The notes under the pieces were generated by a model. That model worked only from the letters and a program-made list of their open reading frames with translations, had not been told where the DNA came from and ran no database searches. Both the position numbers and the translations under genes were made by a program. Of a stretch of 64,000 nucleotides of DNA, positions 15,610-29,595 are shown in pieces (position 1 is the first letter of the stretch; every line of letters starts with the position of its first letter). Source of the stretch: Monocercomonoides exilis. Taxonomy: Eukaryota > Preaxostyla > Oxymonadida > Polymastigidae. The DNA lies in contig LSRY02000058.1 in the NCBI GenBank assembly GCA_001643675.2, positions 286,501 to 350,500 of the forward strand, given 5' to 3'.

Positions 15610-17572
15610 TGAAAACTAAATTAATCGATTCGTCAAGCATCAAGCGAATTTATTGAGAGAAAAATGAAAAGAAATATTTAGAAATGGAGTGTGCTGTAAT
15701 TACTATTATTTGTTCATTCTGTTGGATTAAGGCAAAAAATCCACAGCTGCCTTGAGGCATCAGAAAATTTCACAAAATGTTTGCCATTCCAACCTCAAAA
15801 TCAAAAGTCTGTGAAGCTCCAATTCCAGATGAAAGAAACATTCGCTGGATTTGGGTAAGTTTTATTTCCTATCTTTATTTTCCATTCAAAAAACAGACTT
15901 TTTCATTTTCTGTATAAAACATCATTGCTCAACAAGTTTATTTGTTTCTTCTTCTTTTCTCTTTTAATTTCTGGATTAGATGCAGAATGCGAAGAAAATC
16001 AACAGATAACGTGAATGAAGAAGATGAAGATGAAGAGGAAGAGGAAGAAGATTGATGGGTTTAGAACTGAAATCGAAGGCACAGCTATACAAAAACTTAA
16101 AAGTCAATGAATTCCTTGGAGATGAAGATGAGAGTGGATGAGAATGAATGGAATGAGCTGGGTGTGTTGATGCGACAATTTAGAAGAGGTGCAAAATTGT
16201 CTATGTTCATTGGAAGATGCTGATGTCGCTGGTGATGGTGAAGCTGCAATGGAACCTTTTACAACTTAAATAAAAAAACCGATGTGAAATGCGAAAATTG
16301 AGAAGCGAAGCATTGCAACGAATTTGGAAGATGGCACATGAAGAATAGCCGAATAAGTGAACAATTTTCAGTTAATTTGATTCCCAACTTGATCCTGAAT
16401 TTGACAAACTTCGAATGATAATCATATTGCTTGCACAAAATGGATAGAACTTCGAAGAATGAAACCCAGATGCAACAGACCTTAGTGTTGTTTAATTGCC
16501 AAAAAGCACTCGATAATTGGAGAAATCTTCGATGACGTTCCTCATTTGCTTTCATTCGAAAACGGAATTGGAAACAATTAAGTCGCTTTCCAGGTTTGTC
16601 TGGCTCGAATTGAGAATCAGGTGAGCTAAAGAAAAAAATGGTGTTTGTTGGTCCGTTTTTCATTTTCTCCTTCCTTTTTTTCAACAAATATCCAGATTTC
16701 CATATTTCCAACTTCTTTCCTTGCCAAAAATACTTCTCCACTGCATTTCCTTTTTGAATGCTATATAATTTTGATTGTTCCAACTTTTTCATTGAATTCC
16801 ATCCATAAATCTTCATTCAATAAAATAACATTTGAATTTGTTTTCATCTCTTGTTCCAAATAAAAATCGTATATCTTGTGTAACTTCATTTGTCTCCAAA
16901 TTGCTATATAATAATCTGCCCCATTCTCATCGTGTTGCACTCCAAAGCGGAGATTGGCCATTTCAACAATAATTCATATTCCTGGGCTTTGAAAAGGATA
17001 TAGATGATAATATCTTCACAATCAATAAAACAATAAAAATTACATACATTGTATCTTTTTGCGTTTGAAATAAAATTGTTGTTTTCCCGTTGGCCATCCA
17101 ATTACCAAAAATCATCAGACAGAATTTCAAATCCAATGAAAATCTATCATTGCCAGCTGTCATCACAGGAAATAATATTTCCAATTAAACAGAAAATGTT
17201 AACTCAAAGATCTCTCATTCAGCCTGTTGTCATTCAGTTTCAAATGTGATTAATCGATCAATTCATCCATAACAACAAAGAGAAAAAGCAAAGCGTTCTT
17301 TATCTTTGGAATTGCAGATCGAAAATGTCAACACAAGATTTTACAGTTTGAATGAATTTGTATTTTAAAGCTTTTTTGAGTTTTTATTTTTCATCTATTT
17401 CTTCCATCCAAACCTGTATTCGTTCAATATGAATGTCAAAATTTTGTTGTTCTCCAAATGCAATGGGTTTTCGTAAATGTAGGGACTAAACATATGTTGC
17501 AAATTCACTGGTTTGCAGTTATTGTATCGTTTGAATTCTTCTTAATTGCATTTCTTTTTTATTCTTTTTCAG
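15610..17572. other. Intergenic, no supported gene
   Basis: AT-rich. A plus-strand ATG at about 15779 followed by GTAAGT and an AG would splice to a product of only ~36 residues, which is not convincing. A 185-codon minus-strand frame at 16259-16816 has no coding bias I trust. No recognisable exon 1 for member C was found just upstream of 17573. Confidence 0.5.
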
Positions 17573-18914
17573 AATTATTTTCTGATCTGGAAGATATCAA
17601 TGAGGATGAACAGAAACAGAAAATTGAAGAAATGAATGGATTATTGGAAGAAATGGATAAAGAAGAATTCGAATTAGTTTTCACGAAAGAACTGTTTGAT
17701 AAAATAAACAAAATGATTGAAGAAAAGAAAATATCAATGGATAATACACTGGTGCTGTTGAAACGTGTTGCGTATTGGATAGAGTTGAAAAACGTGTTAA
17801 ATCTATGCTTTTATATATCTTCGCTGAGAGGAAGATTTGAGAAGATGATTATTGAAGAAGAAAAGAAAATAGATGAAAAGAATGAAAAGCTTCTGACTGA
17901 TCTTTTTGAATGCTATGCAATGATACTCTATAACATGATTCCTGGAAATTTGCTTGTAATTTGTTTGCCTTATCTTCTGAAAGCTGCTTCAAACAAAGAG
18001 GAAAACGAAGAAGCAAAGGAAGAAGTGGAAATGGCATTATTAGCTTTGAATAGCATTGGGAGATATGAAGTATGAAAAATTTTTGAACATGTCGTTTTAT
18101 TTTCTGACTTTTATTTTATTTTTTTATTTTTATTTTTTTGTTACATAAGAAAGTGCTAGAGGAAGTTTATGTTATGGAGTTTAAAGAAATAATCAAGTAT
18201 CACCAAGAACACCACAATCTGACGCGGCTTGCTTATCAGTCTGCTTGGGAGTGTTTATTAAACAGATTTCAAAAAGATAAAAGTTTGGAAGAAGTTATTG
18301 TGAATGAACTGCATTTTGCGAGAGAGGCAATAAAGGAATTGGAAGAGCTGAAAGAACGTGTGGATTGGAAGAAGAAAAAAGAAGAGGAAAAAGGAAAGGA
18401 AACGAAAACACTCACTATTATTAGGAGATGGATAGATACCTTAGGTATTTTCTTCCACTTCTGCTCATCGAGGAATGAAGAGTATTCTGTGCTTGTCGAA
18501 AGCATTGTGCAGACATTTCGAGCAGCGAAGGATATAAATAGAGAAATAGGCAAGGAATGCTGTGATATATTTAAATCCTTAGCAGTGAATAAAGCTGTAG
18601 AAATTGAAGATTTGATAGAAAGCGGAGCTGTTGGCCTCATTTTGGAGGAAATTCTTCGACCAACAATGGATGACGAAATGACATGCAATTACTTGGTATT
18701 ATTTGTCACATTATTCAGTCGATTGAAAGAAGAAAAGGATGGTGAAAAGGAAGAAGAGAAAAGAAAAATAATAAAAAGGAAAATGTTTGAAAAGTTAGAA
18801 GAAGAAGGATACGAAGATGTCATTGTAATCTTTCATGAAACATTTGATTTTCTTCAACAAAAATTTTTTAATGCGTTATTGTTGGATATTTCAGATTATT
18901 TTATGAACGTTTGA
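17573..18914 (+). CDS. Family member C, unrecognised charged helical protein (exons 2-3)
   Basis: Exon 2 (17573-18069) follows acceptor TTTTTCAG and reads ELFSDLEDINEDEQKQKIEE through SNKEENEEAKEEVEMALLAL. Intron 18070-18149 (GTATGA..AAG) is phase 0. Exon 3 (18150-18914) reads KVLEEVYVMEFKEIIKYHQE, HFAREAIKELEELKERVDW, FEKLEEEGYEDVIVIFHE and ends ISDYFMNV. Both exons are intact. The sequence before the acceptor keeps an intron-like GTTTGA, but no exon with an in-frame ATG precedes it, so the 5' end is unresolved. From the end of exon 2 through about 18341 it is almost identical to member D, intron included. Confidence 0.75.
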
Positions 18915-19744
18915 GGAGATTGGATGCAGTTCATTTTGTAGCTCAAATAATATTGAACTTTTTTTCATCGTTTCACATTATTGTGGGGGAAAAAATATAA
19001 TTTGTAACCTTTTTAATAAATCTTATTAATTGTTTCCACTTCATTTTGATGAAATGAATAAATAAAGAAATAATTAAAGAACAATACTTTTTCTTTCTTT
19101 ATTCGTAAATTTTCCAAAAATAATATATCTGCAAAATTGTATCATGAGAAAAAAACAGATACAAACAGATTCACACAATGCTAGCTACGGCCTCATTTCT
19201 GATCTTTGAAACAACTTCACTGTCAGCCAGCTTCTTTCCTTTCCTTTCGTTCTCTTCTCTTTTTCTTATTATTTTTCATCGAAAAAGTTTGTATCGAAAA
19301 AATAACTTCTTTATTTTCCTCAGATAACTTACATCATACTCAATCACCACCAAGAGCGAATGAAATAAAATTAGCGAATGAAGAAAGAAAACCATGAAAC
19401 ATAAATAAAATTGTTGAAAAAATAAAAGATAATGAAGAAAATGAAGAGGAAGAAGAGGAAGAGAGAGAAACATCAAACACAGCAAGAATGAACCTCTGAA
19501 GTGTAGTTTTTCAAAAATCTCGTTGAGATAATTATGTAAAAACTTCGAACGGAAGAGCTATTTCAAAAAAAGTTCACAAATAATTCTTTTTGAACAATAC
19601 TGTTTATTTTTTAAATTTTCTGGAGCTGAAAAAAGAAAGAAAAGAAAACATAACTTCATTTTCGTAACAACGTTAATATAACAAGAATTTTGAAATAAAC
19701 CAACAAATAAATGGTCAACATTCAATCAGTTTGCAAAAAATCTA
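18915..19744. other. Intergenic, nothing seen
   Basis: AT-rich spacer between the 3' ends of the convergent genes C (+) and the TPR gene (-). It contains only short frames without support. Confidence 0.6.
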
Positions 19745-20226
19745 TTAAAATTTTTCTGCATGCAAGTGCACACAACTTTTCCGAAGAGTTTCATTTTCGC
19801 TTTGATCAGATTCTCCAAAAAAATCACTATCACCATTTTCCTCTGTCAAGCAACCATCCACCTCTTCGTCTTTGGTTGCCTTGTTGTGCTTTTCAACATT
19901 TTCGATCCAGTCTGCAATTGACTTCGCATTTTGCAGGTTGATCTGTGCAGAAAGACATGCTGGGTTGTTCTGCAAGGCGCGCTGGAACATAGCGACAGCA
20001 TCTGAATACATCCCAAGCTGCAAGCGCAATATTCCAAGATTGTTCAACGCTGGAACGAAGGTTGGGTGCGTCAGAAGAAGGATATCGAAGCATTCCTGCG
20101 CTTTCTTCAAATAAGCAGTTCCTTAATGATGTTAAATTTTGATAAAGAAAGTTTGACATGATGATACAAAATATTGAGAAAAGTTCAGTCAGAATCATTA
20201 AAAAATTGAACAAAATTGTTTTCATT

Positions 20227-20266
<40 letters not shown>

Positions 20267-23200
20267 AATGAATCAAAAGAACTAATTGCTCATACCTCTC
20301 ATCATCAAATGCACTCCGAGATTGTTCACTAGTGATCTGTTCGTGCAGAAAATTGGCAGAAATTTTCTGAAGAGAAGTTCGCTTTGCATAATATCGCGAG
20401 AAAGATGCAGCAGCGCAGCTGAATTTGCAAGCGCAACAATCTGAAAAGGATTGTAGTGAGCGAACGAAAGAGGCTGCGACAGCTCAGTGAGATTGAACGC
20501 AAGCAGCAGAAAGGCACTCGGAGCAGCATTAGACGAGGAAGCAGCCAGATTGCTTTCCATTGGATGAATCTGTTGGTTTGCCTCCGCAGATTGCGGCTGT
20601 GCTGACTGGAAAGCTTGCCCTTGGCTCTTCTTTTCCTCACCAAATTGCTCGCTTCTGCTGAATTCGCTTTTCTCTCTCAACTCGTCCTCGTCCACAACAG
20701 CAGGCAAACAGTCATCTTCCAAATTTTCATCATCTTCGTCATCCACCATGACATTGCCCATTCCTTCTCTTCCTCTTCCTTCTCCTTCCATCCTTCCTCC
20801 ATTCCCACCAAACTGCGAAGCATACCCTCCATTCTCGCCTCCTCCTATTCCTCCTCCTCCTCCAATGCACATTCCATTACTTGATGATGATGACGCTCCC
20901 ACATTTGTCATGGGTGAATGCGCCAATCCACTGACATCCTGCTCAGAACGTCCGCAACTTCCAACACTCAACGTGAGTGTGATTCCTTCGCTTGCTGAGC
21001 TCAGTACACGAGAAAACAGTGAAAGTGCCGTGAAGAACTCGCCCTGCTTCAGACAGAGCACCCCTTCATTCACCTCAATTATCAGCCGGAGCGTGTTATA
21101 TGCTGTTTCTGATAACGAGTCGCTGTTTTCATCGTCGTTGATTTCTTCTTCATTCTCGTTGTTATCCTCATTTCTGTTCTCTTTCCCACAATTCCTCATC
21201 TTTTTCATGCATCCAAGCAGACATCTGCTGATTTCGAGGCACCTTAGAGCTTCAGAACGGAAGAAAAGGCACGAATTTCTGAAGTCGTGTGTGTAAAACT
21301 TGGCGCATGCAGCAGCAGCCTCACTCAAGGCTGGAAGAACAAGCGGTTTTCTTTTGATAGCCAGGCTTTCCTGCCTCACTTGCTTCTCAGCCAGCTTCAT
21401 AATCTCCAATCTCTTCTGGTCCTGCCGCTGCAACTTGCTCCTCATTTTCAATGGAAGATGCTCTTTGTGCACGATGATGGAAGACAGATCGCTTATGTTG
21501 GTCTGCGCCAGCAACCTCAAACTTTCCTTCCTCTTCTTCTCTTCCTCTTCCTTCGCATCCTCTTCCTCCTCCTCTTTAATAAGCTCGTCTTCAAATCCAT
21601 AGTTGAAAAAGGGAGTGGTGAAGGAGCTGCCAATCAACAGAAGAGGAACAAATAGTCTTTGCAAAGTTGGGCTGAGCTGTGATCTTCGAATAGGAAACTT
21701 CTGAGAAACCACAAATGGAAGATACAAAGAGGAAGAAGAAGCAGAAGAAGAAGAAGGCATTGGAGAGAAGATTCCAGATGGGCTGAACGAACTATTGCTG
21801 CCTTGCTGATCGTGCGCAGTGTTTTGTGCACTGACAATATTACTCAGCTGGTTTTGGGTGTTTGCAGGTGAATGGATTAACAGATCACTCATTGAAGACG
21901 AAGGAGGAGAGGAGCGAATGATTGGAGAAGAAGCAGAAGAAGAAGATGATGAAGTCAAATTAAAATCATTTATAGAATTGTTGTTCATCCTTATTGAATG
22001 TTGCTGGCCATTGGTAGAAACCAGCACAATTGAAGAAGAAGGAGGAGAAGGCAGAGAAGAAGAAGAAGTTGAAGGCAACATTGACAACGATGAAGAAGAC
22101 GTATTAGAAGCAGAAGAAGCATACGGTGAAAATGGATTTCCAATCAGCGATGAGTTCTGTCTGTTCAGAAAAGGCAGAGCAGAAGAATTAGGAGCAATGC
22201 TTGGTGTGGCATAAAACATCTCCTGCTGGAAGAAAGAAGTGTCCGGAGAAAGCTGAGGAAAAACCGAAGTCAAGAACGAGGAGGAAGGCGAAGGAAGAGG
22301 GAAACTGAAGGAATATTCGTTTGTGCTTCCAGAAGATGAAGAAGAGGAAGAGGAAGAAGCAGGAAGGGAAGAAGGAGACAAAGGAGAAGCATCCAAATGG
22401 TGGGGGAAAGAGAGAGGGGGTTGAAGAGCAGAAGACTGTACAGAATCGAAGAAAGACGATGATGATGAATCAAAAGAAGATGAAAACACAGGCAGCAGAG
22501 ACATTTGAGAGTGCTGGCTGGAGTCAGACTGGATGCGAGGGAGGTTGGAGTGATGGCTGAGAAAGAGAGAATGCTGATGCTCGGATTGATCCAACAGCTG
22601 AGAATGGATGGGCGGAGTGGGATAGGGAAGAGTCATTGTGAATGGAGGAGATGGCTGGATGGAAATGGAAGAAGAAATAGAAGGAGAAGGAGAATGTGAA
22701 GAAAAAGAGGAGGAGGAGGAAGATGAGGTAGATGAAGAGGAAGAAGGAGATGAAAGCGAAGGCAAAGCAAATGAGGACAAAGAAGGCAGAGAAAAGGATG
22801 ATAATGATGATGATGATTGAGGAGGAGATGATGGATGCAAAAACAAACCAGAACTGTTCGGAACGGCAAACATTGTGGATGTGGCAGACTCTGTTTGCTG
22901 ATCAAAAGAAGAAGCAGCCGAAAAAATGAAAGAGGAAAATGTGGATGAAAGAGGAATGGACGTCGAAGAAGAAGAGGGAGAAGAGGAGGAGGAAGAAGAA
23001 GATAGAAAAGAATTTGCATTTCCTTCTTTTCTTCTCTTGATTTGATTCACTTCTTCTTCCTCTTCCTCTTTCACTTCATTCTCCTCCTCATCCTCTTCTC
23101 CTTTTTCTTTCCCATTGACTCTTTCTTTTTTCGTTGCTTTCCCATTTCCTTTCCCTTTTCCGCTTGTCTTTCCTTTTCCTTTCCCTTTCCCTTTTCCCTT

Positions 23201-26200
23201 TCCTCTTCCTCTCCCCTTCTTTTTCTCATTCATTTTACTTGGCGATAAAACCAGTTTTTCGCTCGTCTCTTCTGCTTTTAATGGGCCATCGTCTTCACAT
23301 CGCATCCTCTTCCCATTGGCTGCTGGAACACTCTTGAAGCTTCTAGAGCTCTTTCCATTCCCTTCCATTTCTCTTTCTCCTTCTTCTTTCCCTTCCTTTT
23401 CTCTTTCTCTTTCTCTTTCTCCTCCTTTTCCTCCTCCTTTTCCTTTTCCCAATGCACTAATAACCAGCCCTTCTCCAACACCCACATTCTCCTTCACACT
23501 CCCTTCTTCTTTGCCATTTGGCTGCTTCAGTTCAACCACAAAGCTCTTCATCTGCTTTTCCACGGCCTTTCTGTCTGCCACCATCGCAGCTGCTGAATAT
23601 ACACCGCCCAACAAATAGAACAGAAGCATCTTTTGAATTCCATTGGCAGCAGATGCCACAAATGACTTGTCGATCTCCATTCTATCTGATTCTTCCTCTT
23701 CTTCTTCCACATCTTTTTCTTTAACTTTTTCTCCATTTTTCTCTTCTGTTTCTTCTTTCTCTTTGAATTTTGGATTATTCTTAGCTTCATTCTCGCTTCC
23801 ATCATTCATAACTTGCAATCTGTTTGAATCTAAATTTGATTGATTGATGCAATCAAAACTGCTTTTCAGCTCTTTTTCATTCTCTCCATCGATTTTGTGT
23901 GTTTCGCCTTTGGATTCCCAGACTACAAGTGAATTATCTTCCTTTTTGATTGAAAGAGGCGAAAGCTGATGTTCATTCAGTTTGCTATTGAATTGAGAAG
24001 ATTCACTCGAAAGAGAAGAAGAAATAGAAGAAGAAGAAGTTGCTTCAAATGCATCCACTTGATTCTGTTTCAACGAACCCTTCTTATTTTTTCTATCATC
24101 ATCACTCAAATCGCCATTCCCTTCATCACCCACCCCATCCTCAGCAAACGACGCATTGATCAAGCAGACAGCCAGCATCTTTGCTCTTTCTATCAAATGC
24201 TCCTCCATCGACATCGTCAGCACAAACACATAATCTGACAACACACCTGGATGAACCATCCCTCCATTCACTGGCTTCACAATCTGATCAGATTGGTTCA
24301 ATTTATTTGCAATTTTTTTGGATTCATTTCTGTTTGACTGGCTTTTTTGAATGAAAAAATCTTTTTTCTCGACAGCTGCACGGGATGTGCGAAGAGAATC
24401 GAGGAATTTGCCTTCGAAAAAGAGATGGAGAGAATAATTGCTGAGGACGAATGAAGAGCACTTCTTGATCTCTCTTTCAGACAGAAAAGAAAGAGAACTA
24501 AGAGAAGAAAGAGAAGAAAAAGAAGAAAAAGATGAAAGAGAAGAAGGAGAAGAAGGAGAATTCGATAAGTTCTGTGAAATGTTGGAAGGGACAGGCAAAC
24601 GAGAAGGAGAAGAAAACATTGTCTGTTTGATAGGAGAAGAATAAGGAGAAGAAGCAGAAGCAGAAGGAGAAGTGGAAGAAGGGAAAACACTCAATGGAGA
24701 AGACAAAGAAGAAGAAGGAGAGGATGAAGAAGGAGAAGGAGAAGGAGAAGAGGAAGAAGTTGACATCTGCCTTGGAGGAGAAGCAGGTTGAGGTTGGATT
24801 GTTCGCATAGGAATGAGTATTTGAGGTGTTTGAGAAGCAAAAGTGAAAGGAAGATAAGAAGCATTCTGTGTTGATGAGACAGAAGAAGAAGGAGAAGAGG
24901 GAGAAGGAGAAAATGAGGAAGGAGAAGAAGAAGGAGGAGAAGGAGAAGAAGAAAATGATGAAGGAGATGTCGAATGAATATAAAAATTCTGCATCTGTTG
25001 AACAGACTGTGATTGAAAAGGGAACATTTGTGGTTGAAATGGCAGCTGCATCATTTTGAGTCCCTGAGGAAGATAAACAGAGGAGCCAGACTGAGTGAAA
25101 AGAGGAAGAGAAGAAGAAGAAGAAGAAGAAGAAGAAGAAGAAGAAGAGGAGGAGGAGGAGGAAGAAGAAGAATTTGGCAGTTGTTGTTGTTGTTGTGATT
25201 GTTGAGGGAAAGGGACGTTTGGAAGAAAAGATTGGAGTTTGGAGTAATTTTGCTGGAAAGTGGAAGAAGATGAAGGCGAGGAAGGAGAAGAAGAAGGAGA
25301 AGAAGAAGAGGAGGAGGAAGTTTGAGTTGGCTGGTTTGCTTTGAGTGGAAACAGCTGAGAAGATATATCAGTTGAAGGTGAAGAAGAAGATGATGATGAA
25401 GCAAAAGGTTGTTGGCTATTTGGATTGAATGATGAAATGCTGTTCATTGATTTGTTTGGACTAATACATGAAGTTGAAGATGATGAAGAAGAAGGAGGAG
25501 AAGAAGAAGAAAAACCCGTTCCGTTCATTCCCATCATTTGCGCTGTTTGATTGTGCTGTTGAGGAGTGGGATTGCTTAACGAGTTATTTGGATTCATATT
25601 TTGAGGCATTTGATGAGAAAGAGAAGAAGAAAGAGAAGAAGAAGAGGAGGAGGAGGAGGAAGAAGAGGAAGGCGGAGCATATGAAGATGTTGATGAAGAT
25701 GTTGCATAGTTCATTTGCTGCATCATCTGCTGTGGTGCTGCTGGTTGAGCAATTGAATTGAAAGCAATTCCATTTGGATTGAAACTGAAAGGAGGATTCA
25801 TAAACGACGAAGTTGCTGATGAAGCAAATGAACTTTGCATCATCTTCATTGGAGCATCAACATTTGTTGGCTGTTGTGTTGATGAGAAAGGAGGATAAAA
25901 GCGATTCTGCATCATCCCAACATCTAATGCTCCACCTCCTCCACTACCACCACCTCCTCCTCCACCTCCACCACCACCTCCTCCTCTTAATCTTCCTCCT
26001 TCTCCTTCATTCCTCCCATCAAATGCACCTTCCTTCTTCTTCTCCCCTTCTTCCTTCTCCTTTTCTTTTCCCCTCTCCTTCTCCCTTTCATTCTTCTCTT
26101 TCTCCTTCTCCTTCTCTCTCTTCCTCCTCTCATACAACTCCACCCCTTCCACTCTATGCACATCAAACGTTCCTTTCTGCAGCATCTCCTCCAATCCACT

Positions 26201-26312
26201 CGCAATCGCCCTGTTTTTCCTCGCCAGCAGTCGATCTGACTGCACATCATCTGCAATGGCATCTGGCATTCTGATGGAGGATGAAATTGGAGAAATGGAA
26301 GAAGAGGAGGAA

Positions 26313-26344
<32 letters not shown>

Positions 26345-27601
26345 AGAAACAGAAGCAATAGAAGATGTGTTTCTGCTGTTGTTGAATGGTCTTTGTTTGT
26401 ATTGTTCTTCACTCATGCCCTGTTGTTGATATTGTTGTTGTTGTTGTTGGCTTTGCAATTGTTGTTGAGTGGTTTGATTATTCTGTTTGTTTATGTTGCT
26501 CATATTGTTCATATTGTTCATGTTATTCATATTGTTCATGTTATTCATGCTATTCATGTTATTCTGTGTATTCTGATTGCTCTGCTGCTGTTGTTGTTGA
26601 CCCAGAAGAAGCTGACAGGCGCAGCTGTCGTCCAACTCACGCAACTTCCTCTGCATCTGCCTCACTTTCGCTGAAGAGCATTCAGATGAACGAGAAAGTG
26701 ACTGAGAAAGCTGATTGAACTGTGGAGTGTGTTTCTGTTGCATTGTAAGTTGGACAATCAGATTAGAGGAGGAAGAAGGAGAAGGAGAAGGAGAAGAGCA
26801 GTTACTTCCTGAATATTCAGTGTATTCAGCTGGGAATAAATTGGAATTGGTTTGTGGTTTAGGCATTATTTCTGGTTGATTCTGTGAAGAAGAAGAAGAA
26901 GAAGAAGTTGATGATGATGATGACAATGATGGAGACAAATGTTGCATATTCATAGACAAAGGCGCAGACAAAGGCACAGCCATCGAAAGCTGAGCGCTTC
27001 TTGCGAGAAACTTGGAGTGGCGAGGAAGAGGCATGCGCTTTTTAACCAGAGAAATTGAAGGATAAAGCAAAAAGTGGGTCAGAAGGGAAGAAGCAGGCGA
27101 AGAATAGCAGAAAACAAGAGGGTTGTGTGTGGTGGTGATGGGGTGATTTGAGCGAAGAGGAGAAATAGAGCGAACTTGAGGATAAAGAACGGGTTGGTTG
27201 GGAGGAAGAGATTTGTAGAGAGAAGAAGGAGAAAGAGAAGAAGAAGAAGAAGGAGAAGAAGAAGATGATGATGTTGATGATGACGATGAAGTGTTCCAAT
27301 CCAAAGAAGAAGAGGAAGAGGAAGAGGAAGAAGAAGATGTTTGTGGCGAAATGGGTAAGGTAATGTTGTGATGTGCTGTGTGTGTGTTTTTGAATGACGA
27401 GGAGATGACAACAGGAGAAAGCTGTGAAGAGAATGAAGGCAGAGTGAATGAGGAAGACTGAAGAGGCTGAATCTGTTGCTGTTGCTGTTGTTGTTGCTGC
27501 TGTTGCTGTTGTTGCCAAGATGAGAAGAGCTGAGGAGATGGCTGGGATATGTTTGGGGTGGCAAGAAGATCAATTGAAGAAGAAGAAGAATAGGAGGAGG
27601 G

Positions 27602-27637
<36 letters not shown>

Positions 27638-28837
27638 AGATGACATGAAAAGAGAAGGGGAGTTGAGTGAATTGGTTATGTTGTAAGAAGGCGACGGGCG
27701 AGGGAAAAGAGGAGATTGTTGGTTCTGCCCGAAATGTGAGTGAATGTTGCTCCGATAAATCGGAGGAGAAGAAGATAAAGCAGCCATTGAGGTGATTGAA
27801 ATAGAGGAGCTTGCTGGGAGTGCTGTGGAGTTGCAATTGCCAGTGAGGGGAGGAGACGATGCAAAGAAATACGAATGAGCCGAAGTGTGTGAATTTGTTG
27901 TTGGACTCATTGAAGAAGAGTTTGGCTGGGCAATCTGGGAATTTATAAGCATTGATGTTCTGGGCTCTGGCAAAAGAGAAGTTGAAGGTACATTTGAGGT
28001 TCTGTCAGTTATTTCCTCAATAATGTCCAATTTAGATTCAATGTCATTGTCTTCGTCAACTGATAGATCGTCTGACTTTATCGCTGGTATTGTGATGTCG
28101 CTTGAAGGAGATGCAGGTGATGATATATTTGATATTTGTTTTTCTTCATCCATTTGCTTGGTATCTGCACAGATTTGCTCCAAATGATTTGATTGTAATT
28201 GTTGTTCAGAGTTATTCTGCCTAACAGGTTGTTTTGATTCACACTGTTCAATTGTAAAATTTGAACACGTTTTATTCTTTGAATCGTTCTTTTCACCTGA
28301 ATCATAAAATTGAGAATGTATTTTCTGTTGTAATTCATGAAGGCAAGTAGATTGTTTGCATATGGCTATGTACGTATCAATAAATTGCTAAATTCAATTG
28401 TTATAATTAAATCAATCTCTAAAATTTTCTTCTTTAAAAAAAGTTCACACAATTAATCGAGATGATGAGAATGAAGGAATCAATTTCCGTGAAAATGAAA
28501 GAAATTCTTCTGCCTATAATAAATATGAATGTCTCAAAAGATATTTTTGCGAATTTTAATGATTTCAAACCAAGTGAGAATTTCCTCTTCTGAGTTCAAG
28601 TAATCCAATAAGAAATGAAGGCTTCCAGTAAAATGGAAGCGCCATCATAATAGACTTCAAACTCTACAATAAATGAAAATTAAATCTCGATGAATCCAGA
28701 GAAATAATTTGTTAATTACAAACATTAATTGCAATCTCAATATCTTCATCTTGAGTAAGATTTGATATTTCTGGAAATTGTCCTAGAGAAAATGACTGGC
28801 AGATGTCATTGTTAAGTTTATTGGGGCATTTGTTCAT
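19745..28837 (-). CDS. Giant TPR-repeat protein with low-complexity core (five exons)
   Basis: Exons: 28837-28724 (starts MNKCPNKLNNDICQSFSLGQ), 28663-28571, 28513-28451, 28387-20296 and 20121-19745. Phases join cleanly (0,0,0,1), giving about 2,900 residues. Donors are GTTTGT, GTTTGA, GTGTGA and GTATGA. The N-terminus is helical (LLELRRGNSHLAEEFL, QFIDTYIAICKQS). The huge exon 4 is mainly poly-Ser, poly-Gln, Asn/Met and Lys/Glu tracts, with short conserved islands such as HPGVLSDYVFVLTMSMEEH and AAACAKFYTHDFRNSCLFF. The C-terminus has tandem TPR-like helices: VNEGVLCLKQGEFFTALSLF, VNNLGVHLMMRGTAYLKKAQ across the last splice, and ALNNLGILRLQLGMYSDAVA. It is probably a scaffold subunit. A TRAPPC12-like or other TPR identity is possible but not shown. 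Confidence 0.78.
20228..20264. repeat. Poly-A/T run in the last intron of the TPR gene
   Basis: 37 consecutive A on the plus strand (poly-T in the transcript) within intron 20295-20122, a position where a polypyrimidine tract would be expected. Confidence 0.9.
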
Positions 28838-29595
28838 AAAAAAGGAATATAAAAATAATGATCATAACCCTTATATTCTTTCAGACAAATTCTTTCAAAA
28901 AGTTAACCGTTAACCTTTTTTGAAAGATATCATAAAAATTTTTAAAAGAAAGCAAATGAGAATCGATTATAAAAGAGGAAATCTTTGCAAAATGGATGAC
29001 ATAAAAAAATCTTTAAAATATCAAATTAAAAAACACTTTAGGAATTGAAAACAAGGAAAAAAAACTGACAAATAAATCTTCAAAGAAATCTCGACAATGA
29101 ATAATTATAAACTTCATTTCTTCGGATTTCATGAACGAGAACAACACAAAAATTAAATTGCAACTGCAAAAGCATATCATTTGTAAGAAAATAATAATCC
29201 AAAATTGAATAATGAGAACAAGGAATATTAAGATTAAAATGAAAAAAGGAAAAAAGAATTCACCAAGCGCAAGACACGAATGAATCAAAAATTCAATTTG
29301 TCATATTTTCAAAAAATGTATTTAAAAAAAGAAAGAAAGAAAAAAAGAAGAAAAGAAGCAAAATTACCAATTTTCTCTTTGCAAATAAATAAATTAAATT
29401 CATTTATAAAAAAAAAAAAATAATTAAAAATAAATAAAATAAACAGTCTGCATTAGAATTAATAAATAATGAAATAAATTGTAATGCATATATTTCATTC
29501 CAACATAATTGTAATTTCTTTAAATAAAATAAATAAATAATTAAATTTAAAAGAAATAAAAAAAAATAATTATTATTTTTCATCAAGACCGCCCA
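28838..29595. other. Intergenic spacer between TPR and PUF genes
   Basis: About 760 bp of AT-rich sequence between the ATG of the TPR gene and the stop of the PUF gene, both on the minus strand. It should contain the PUF 3' UTR and the TPR promoter; no specific signal is recognised. Confidence 0.6.

Noticed and set aside
15779-16012. Two-exon mini-gene with GTAAGT donor on the plus strand
   Set aside because: The product would be ~36 residues without similarity, and the donor differs from the consensus of supported introns here.
16259-16816. 185-codon minus-strand reading frame
   Set aside because: Composition is rich in Phe, Ser and Cys like random AT-rich DNA, with no splice partners and no resemblance to any family I know.
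19745-28837. Assignment of the TPR protein to CNOT10
   Set aside because: The TPR tail fits in general form, but the N-terminal exons do not follow CNOT10 as I know it, so the specific name is not supported.
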